From NCBI GenBank assembly GCA_031258625.1, contig JAIRMO010000150.1, positions 1 to 10,780 on the forward strand: a stretch of DNA of 10,780 nucleotides. The letters are read 5' to 3'. The position numbers and the translations under genes were made by a program. The DNA comes from Spirochaetaceae bacterium. GTDB lineage: Bacteria > Spirochaetota > Spirochaetia > Treponematales > Breznakiellaceae. Shown here piece after piece: positions 6,920 to 10,780 of this stretch. How positions within the stretch are numbered: the first letter of the stretch is position 1; each line of letters opens with the position of its first letter. The notes below the pieces were generated by a model. It searched no databases and had not been told where the DNA came from. It was given only the letters and a program-made list of their open reading frames with translations.

Positions 6920-7339
6920 TTATACGATTTTGGAACAAAGCCCCGCAAACTCCTGGGATCTATCCGCTTCTTCGGCCAACACATTACTGGTGAGGATAAC
7001 GTCCCGCCCCAGGCCCAACACATTTTTCACCACCGCCTCCCCGATCCCCAAAGGCTCCCTGACGGTAAGGGTATTGAGGAAGGCCATCAGATCCCGGATC
7101 TTGTCCTTGGGAATTTCCCCCCCGGTACGGACCGGTACTACCGGCGCCTGGGGAAACACCGTGCGGACCGTGGTGGTTACCGTCCGGGTGGGGTTGGTGA
7201 TTTCAGCCTCCGCAAAGGCCGCTCCCCGTTTACACTGGTTCCCGGTTATGACAAGGCCCTCCGCTCCTTTTTCTACCTGAATACGGCACCCGTTGGGACA
7301 GACAATACAGGTCAAGGACCTCATCCTTTCGTCCATCAT
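6920..7339 (-). CDS. DUF1667 four-cysteine protein
   Basis: The 139-residue protein begins with a cysteine cluster CIVCPNGC (Cys11, Cys14, Cys18) and a fourth cysteine in NQCKRGAAFAEAE (Cys36), then the conserved PTRTVTTTVR stretch. This is the DUF1667 family (PF07892), usually found beside GlpA-like and FAD/NAD oxidoreductase genes. The four cysteines could hold an Fe-S cluster or metal, so an electron-transfer or accessory subunit of the dehydrogenase complex is likely, but this is inference. The start ATG overlaps the preceding stop as ATGA, with GGAAGA upstream. A second ATG directly follows, and Met6 (at 7324), where many family members seem to begin, is a weaker alternative because it has no properly spaced ribosome site. 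Confidence 0.88.
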   Translation of the reverse strand: MMDERMRSLTCIVCPNGCRIQVEKGAEGLVITGNQCKRGAAFAEAEITNPTRTVTTTVRTVFPQAPVVPVRTGGEIPKDKIRDLMAFLNTLTVREPLGIGEAVVKNVLGLGRDVILTSNVLAEEADRSQEFAGLCSKIV

Positions 7340-8628
7340 GTTTCTTCCATAATAAAATTAACCCGATCCCCCCGGTGAAGGTCAATATCCCCCCGGGGCA
7401 GGAGGATCCGTTCCATCTCCGGGGGCCGGAGGTGGGCGTAGTTCCGGCGGAACAATTCCCGGCCTTGGGCTTGGACCCGCAGGAGGGTCCGGCCCCGGTC
7501 CTCCCGGGAACGGAAAAATACCGGTATTTCCCCTTCCGCGCAATCCAAATCAAGCCGCTGGGGGCTTAGGCAGAGAAAATTTTTATCCGTGATGAGATCC
7601 GCGAAATTCCCTTCCCCGCTCCGATCCCCGCCGATCCCCGCCGCGGGCAGGGCCGCGGTCAACGCCGCGGAGCGTCCCGCCGCCGCTCCGCTCTCGGACA
7701 CATAATCCACCAGGTCGTTGACCTGGAGGGCGTTACCGCAGCTAAAAATCCCCCGGACCATGGTCATATACCGCTGGTCACAGACGGGGCCCTTGGTGTC
7801 CGGGTGGATCAGTACCCCCAGGCTTTCGGCAAGCTCATTTTCCGGGATAAGCCCCACCGAAAGGATGAGGCCGTCACAGGCCAGCCGCTCCTCCGTTCCG
7901 GGGATGGGCCGCATCTCCCCGTCCACCCGGCTTATCTCCACCCCCTCCAGCCGGTCCCGGCCGAAAACCTCGGTAACCGTGCGGCCCGTGTACAGGGGGA
8001 TATCGAAGTCCTCAAGGCACTGGGCGATATTCCGGGACAACCCCGAGGGGGTCCGCTTGGCCTCGTAGACCCCCAGGACCTCCGCCCCTTCCAGGGTGAG
8101 GCGCCGGGCCATGATGAGGCCGATGTCCCCGCTGCCCAGGATCACGCAACGCCGGGCCGGGAGCTGCCCCAGGATATTGGTATAGTATTGGGCCTGCCCG
8201 GCGGTGAATACCCCCGCGGGCCTGGTCCCGTGGATGTTTACCTGCCGGGCGGTCCGCTCCCGGCAGCCCGTGGAAAGGACCAGGGTTTTGGTTCGCGGGG
8301 TGTCGATCCCCCCGCGGCTCACCAGGAAAAGCTCAAAGCCCCCCTCCTGTTTGATTATTTTTGAGGCAAAACTGAGGAGCCGTACCGTAACCCCGGTACT
8401 CCCCAGGGTTTCAAGGTACCGGTGGGCGTATTCGGGGCCGCTCAATTTTTCCCCGAACCGGATGATCCCGAACCCGTCGTGGATGCACTGTTTGAGGATA
8501 CCCCCCAGCCGGCCTTCCCGTTCCACCAAGAGAACCCGGGCCCCGGCTTGGTCCGCGGCAATGGCGGCGGCCAGCCCCGCGGGGCCCCCGCCGATAACGG
8601 TTACGTCGTAGAGCCCCTCAGCCTTCAT
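7336..8628 (-). CDS. FAD/NAD(P)-dependent oxidoreductase, partner of the GlpA-like enzyme
   Basis: The 430-residue protein carries an N-terminal FAD-binding motif VTVIGGGPAGLAAA (9-22), the TGCRERTAR segment (120-128), a second dinucleotide-binding motif VILGSGDIGL (162-171) and a late FAD motif near GNALQVNDLVDYVSESG (298-314). It belongs to the pyridine-nucleotide-disulphide oxidoreductase fold, without the CxxC redox pair of thioredoxin-type members. About 110 residues follow the core and are not assigned. I chose ATG 8628 because GGAGG lies 9 nt upstream; an in-frame ATG at 8637 directly abuts that GGAGG and is less likely. The start overlaps the dehydrogenase end by 11 bp and the stop overlaps DUF1667 by 4 bp. 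It probably moves electrons between the GlpA-like subunit and NAD(P) or another carrier. Confidence 0.87.
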   Translation of the reverse strand: MKAEGLYDVTVIGGGPAGLAAAIAADQAGARVLLVEREGRLGGILKQCIHDGFGIIRFGEKLSGPEYAHRYLETLGSTGVTVRLLSFASKIIKQEGGFELFLVSRGGIDTPRTKTLVLSTGCRERTARQVNIHGTRPAGVFTAGQAQYYTNILGQLPARRCVILGSGDIGLIMARRLTLEGAEVLGVYEAKRTPSGLSRNIAQCLEDFDIPLYTGRTVTEVFGRDRLEGVEISRVDGEMRPIPGTEERLACDGLILSVGLIPENELAESLGVLIHPDTKGPVCDQRYMTMVRGIFSCGNALQVNDLVDYVSESGAAAGRSAALTAALPAAGIGGDRSGEGNFADLITDKNFLCLSPQRLDLDCAEGEIPVFFRSREDRGRTLLRVQAQGRELFRRNYAHLRPPEMERILLPRGDIDLHRGDRVNFIMEET

Positions 8629-10375
8629 TTTTTTCATCCTCCCCGCCTTTTTTGGCCGGCCCCCGCAGTACCGGGGATCCGGGGCCGTCCTTGGTAACCT
8701 CCTCCGGGGGGACGCCCTTTTCTTCGGCGATGAGCGTGAGGATCAGGGGGCCGCAGAAGCCCCCCTGGCAGCGGCCCATGCCGGGACGGACCCGCCGTTT
8801 TACCCCATCCAGGGTGTCGCAGGGTATGGGCCGGCGGAGGCTGTCGAGGATCTCCCCCCGGCTCACCTCCTCGCAGCGGCAGAGGATGATCCCGTAATCG
8901 GGGTTTTTTTCGATCAAAGCCTGCCGCACGTCCCGTTCCATCGGGGCGGTATGGGGAATGGGCCGGCGGAGGGGGGTGAAGGAGGGGTTGGCCTCCACCG
9001 GCCGGCCCGAAACCTCCAGCAGCTCCTTGACGAACCGGGTAACATCCAGGGCGATGGCCGGGGCCGCGGTAAGCCCCGGAGACTGGATCCCCGCGGCGTG
9101 GACCAGGTTACGGGTCCGCTGTCCCTTACACACCACAAAGTCCTCCTCGTAGGTGGGGGCCCGGACCCCGGTAAAATAGGTGATGATCTGCCCCGGGGAA
9201 AGGCCGGGACTGGTCTGCTTAAATTTGGCAAAGGTGGCGGCGACGGATGCGGCGTGGGTGGCAAAATTTTCCTTTTCAAAGGTTTCCACCGCGTCGGGAC
9301 CCACGAGGAGGTTGCCGTGGACGGTCCGTATCATCCCCCCGCCCTTGGTGTGGGCGCTCAGGGAGGAGGCGCCGATTTTACTGGCAATGGTCCGGACCAG
9401 GCCCGCGGTTGCCTTTTTGTCCAGGATGGCGTTGGTCCCCCGCCGGGGGTGGATCGAATAAAACCGGTCCCCGGCCATGGCGGCAATATCTTCGGCAAAT
9501 ACCCCGGCGGCGTTCACCACCACCCGGGGGTGGAGGCGGCCCCGGGTGGTTTCTACCTGGGTGATCCGCCCCCCTTCGACGGTCATCCCCACTACCGCCG
9601 TATCCAGCCTCAAGGTTACCCCGTTTTGGACCGCGTTTTCCCCATAGGCGATGGTCAGCCCGTAGGGACAAACCACCCCGGCGGAGGGGAAAAAAAGGGC
9701 CGCCGCCAGATCATCCCCCAGGCCCGGTTCTTTTTGATGGAGTTCCTTTTTACCGATTACCCGGACTCCGGGCACCCCCAGCCACTTCCAGTAAAGCAGG
9801 GAAAGATACAGGACGGGGATGAACCAGGGATTACTAAAACAGAGGTATTGACCGGTCCGCTCAAATTCAACCCCCAATTCCCGGGTGATACGGTCGTACA
9901 TGAGGTTTCCCCGGCGGTTATAGTAGTGCTTCCGGGACCCCTTCCTGAGGTCTATCCCGGGGTGGACCATCCCGTCGTTGCGGCTGGAGGCGTGTTTGGC
10001 CACATCGTGTTCTTTATCAACCAGGAGGATGTTCAGCTTATACCGGGCCAGCTCCCGGGCTATGGCGCAGCCCGAAATCCCCGCCCCGATGACCAGCACG
10101 TCGGGGCTTTCCCCCTCCAGGCCCGTATCCTGTAACGCCGGGAGGCGCATGGGGGGAATTTCGGCGCCTAGGAACCGGATGTTGTTCACCAGGCCCCGGT
10201 ACCACGGTTTTTTGAACAACCCCGGCTTCGCCGCTCCCAGGCTCCCGGCCCGAACCACATCGGCCCAGTCTTCAAGCTCCCCTTCCAGCAGCAGGCACCC
10301 GTCCCCTTCGGCGGCGGTTACCCGCCCCTGGAATTCCCGCCGCAGCTTCCTGTTTATCCGGTCTATATACGCCAT
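8618..10375 (-). CDS. GlpA-like FAD dehydrogenase with BON-like N-terminus and [2Fe-2S] BFD tail
   Basis: The 585-residue protein has three parts. Residues 1-75 resemble a BON domain (LLLEGELEDWADVVRAG, then GLVNNI). Residues about 92-450 are a DAO-type FAD domain with VLVIGAGISGCAIARELA (94-111), the acidic end of beta-2 (Asp120) and SSRNDGMVHPGID (130-142), as in glycerol-3-phosphate dehydrogenases. Residues about 497-550 are a BFD-like [2Fe-2S] domain with Cys499, Cys501, Cys536 and Cys541. The expected reaction is FAD-dependent oxidation of glycerol 3-phosphate or a similar polyol phosphate; no membrane segment is evident. An in-frame TAA at 10381-10379 means the start cannot be further upstream. 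The ATG at 10375 has no Shine-Dalgarno. It is first in the operon; its hydrophilic tail overlaps the next gene. Confidence 0.87.
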   Translation of the reverse strand: MAYIDRINRKLRREFQGRVTAAEGDGCLLLEGELEDWADVVRAGSLGAAKPGLFKKPWYRGLVNNIRFLGAEIPPMRLPALQDTGLEGESPDVLVIGAGISGCAIARELARYKLNILLVDKEHDVAKHASSRNDGMVHPGIDLRKGSRKHYYNRRGNLMYDRITRELGVEFERTGQYLCFSNPWFIPVLYLSLLYWKWLGVPGVRVIGKKELHQKEPGLGDDLAAALFFPSAGVVCPYGLTIAYGENAVQNGVTLRLDTAVVGMTVEGGRITQVETTRGRLHPRVVVNAAGVFAEDIAAMAGDRFYSIHPRRGTNAILDKKATAGLVRTIASKIGASSLSAHTKGGGMIRTVHGNLLVGPDAVETFEKENFATHAASVAATFAKFKQTSPGLSPGQIITYFTGVRAPTYEEDFVVCKGQRTRNLVHAAGIQSPGLTAAPAIALDVTRFVKELLEVSGRPVEANPSFTPLRRPIPHTAPMERDVRQALIEKNPDYGIILCRCEEVSRGEILDSLRRPIPCDTLDGVKRRVRPGMGRCQGGFCGPLILTLIAEEKGVPPEEVTKDGPGSPVLRGPAKKGGEDEKNEG

Positions 10376-10381
10376 AATTTA

Positions 10382-10392
10382 AATATACTATA
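10382..10392 (-). promoter_or_regulatory. Candidate -10 element of the GlpA-like operon
   Basis: Overlapping TATAGT (10392-10387) and TATATT (10387-10382) lie 6-11 bp before the ATG at 10375. Either would start transcription about 0-5 nt before the start codon, giving a leaderless or nearly leaderless message. I see no convincing -35 box at 16-18 bp, which suggests activator dependence or a misassigned promoter. Confidence 0.35.
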
Positions 10393-10406
10393 GAAAAAGG
10401 GCCGAC

Positions 10407-10426
10407 GGAACTCCCCCGGCAGTTCC
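10407..10426. promoter_or_regulatory. GGAACT-N8-AGTTCC palindrome upstream of the GlpA-like operon
   Basis: A perfect 6-bp inverted repeat with an 8-bp GC-rich spacer is centred about 36 bp before the inferred transcription start, overlapping where a -35 box would be. This is a good place for a dimeric activator or repressor. It could also be a hairpin in read-through RNA from the methyltransferase gene. No known regulator was recognised. Confidence 0.35.
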
Positions 10427-10460
10427 AAATTCAATGGGCAAAAGAGAAAAAACGCCTAAA

Positions 10461-10489
10461 AGAAATTCCGGGGGGCGGCCTGACGCCCC
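10461..10489 (-). terminator. Probable terminator of the methyltransferase gene
   Basis: Arms 10484-10489 and 10472-10477 form a 6-bp all-GC stem with a 6-nt loop. Leftward it is followed by CCGGAATTTCTTTTA, with a further TTTTTT at 10452-10447. It starts 46 bp past the methyltransferase stop. The T tract is interrupted, so strength is uncertain. Confidence 0.4.
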
Positions 10490-10534
10490 GAAGTAACGAT
10501 CGCCAAAATCCCGCAATCCCCGCCCGGAGTTTAC

Positions 10535-10780
10535 TCAGAGGAGTTCCTCCATATCCTGAAACCTTTTTTTGGATAATTTACAAAAGGATCGATCCGCTTC
10601 GATTCCTATGTAATATCGATCACCGATACTATTACACGCGACGCCGGTAGTACCTCCGCCGTTAAAGGGATCTAAAACGATATCCCCCCGGCCGGTAGAC
10701 GCCATAATAATCCGGGTCAATAGATTAACCGGTTTTTGTGTCGGGTGTTTTCCCCATTCCTTTTCTGTTTTTTTAGGGGT
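10535..10780 (-). CDS. C-terminal part of a DNA N6-adenine/N4-cytosine methyltransferase (5' end outside window)
   Basis: The reading frame is open to the right edge and gives the last 81 residues. They contain KHPTQKPVNLLTRII (visible residues 11-25) and then the S-adenosylmethionine motif I, LDPFNGGGTTG (36-46), where most relatives have DPFxGSGTTG, and YYIGIEADRSFCKLSKKRF. The order HPTQKP then DPF near the C-terminus is that of the beta-type permuted N6/N4 methyltransferases (PF01555); the catalytic DPPY/SPPY motif should lie upstream, outside the window. The target base and site cannot be told. By my count 10541-10780 is about 45% G+C, clearly lower than the adjoining operon, which fits a transferred restriction-modification or orphan methylase gene. 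Confidence 0.88.
   Translation of the reverse strand, partial: TPKKTEKEWGKHPTQKPVNLLTRIIMASTGRGDIVLDPFNGGGTTGVACNSIGDRYYIGIEADRSFCKLSKKRFQDMEELL

Noticed and set aside
8951..10135. Long rightward open frame (about 394 codons) opposite the GlpA-like gene
   Set aside because: It is the mirror of a strongly supported GC-rich gene, its translation is rich in Gly, Pro and His with no recognisable domain, and it lacks a credible promoter.
10538..10551. Hairpin at the end of the methyltransferase coding sequence
   Set aside because: It has a stem of 4-5 bp with a minimal loop inside the coding end and no T tract, so it is likely chance.
1..10780. CRISPR arrays, tRNA or rRNA genes, insertion sequences, attachment sites
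   Set aside because: I saw no regularly spaced repeats, no tRNA-like arms, no transposase or integrase motifs and no terminal inverted repeats; nearly all the sequence is explained by the listed genes.

Overview
The window reads as bacterial DNA of fairly high G+C with tightly packed genes. One gene runs left to right (1-798) and all the others run right to left. The gene content points to an anaerobic or fermentative bacterium: a GlpA-like flavoprotein with a [2Fe-2S] tail, a DUF1667 protein, and a Gld-type ABC cassette with a DUF4340 partner. I suspect a spirochaete of the Treponema type, possibly from a gut environment, but nothing here (no rRNA or marker gene) proves it. Arginine CGG codons and CCGG-rich sequence are frequent throughout, except in the methyltransferase fragment at the right edge, which is near 45% G+C by my count.

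Left part (1-5077). A membrane-anchored protein with a degenerate GGDEF domain runs into the left edge. It converges with, and overlaps by 32 bp, the last gene of a four-gene leftward operon: ABC ATPase (GldA-like), ABC-2 permease (GldF-like), GldG-like auxiliary protein and DUF4340 protein. These genes overlap or are 3 bp apart, and every internal junction has a good Shine-Dalgarno sequence. Together they look like one inner-membrane ABC complex with two large extracytoplasmic parts; its cargo is unknown. Tandem hairpins at about 686-726, inside the 3' end of the convergent gene, probably terminate this operon.

Intergenic region 5078-5306. An unusually AT-rich patch holds a good promoter for the ABC operon, a small palindrome with a T tract, a rightward promoter-like sequence with a possible 52-codon antisense ORF, and a strong hairpin terminator for the operon on its right.

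Middle and right part (5307-10375). A second leftward operon encodes, in transcription order, a GlpA-like FAD dehydrogenase with a C-terminal [2Fe-2S] BFD domain, a second FAD/NAD oxidoreductase, a DUF1667 four-cysteine protein, and an FGGY sugar/polyol kinase. The natural reading is: the kinase phosphorylates glycerol or a related polyol, the GlpA-like enzyme oxidises the phosphate ester, and electrons pass through the Fe-S and flavin partners to an anaerobic acceptor. The kinase lacks the usual glycerol-kinase signature, so the substrate is open. The dehydrogenase also carries a BON-like N-terminal extension.

Right edge (10376-10780). A 159 bp intergenic region holds a probable terminator, a GGAACT-N8-AGTTCC palindrome and a -10-like element almost touching the GlpA start codon. 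Beyond it is the C-terminal part of a beta-type DNA N6-adenine/N4-cytosine methyltransferase that continues out of the window. No tRNA, rRNA, CRISPR array or insertion sequence was seen.
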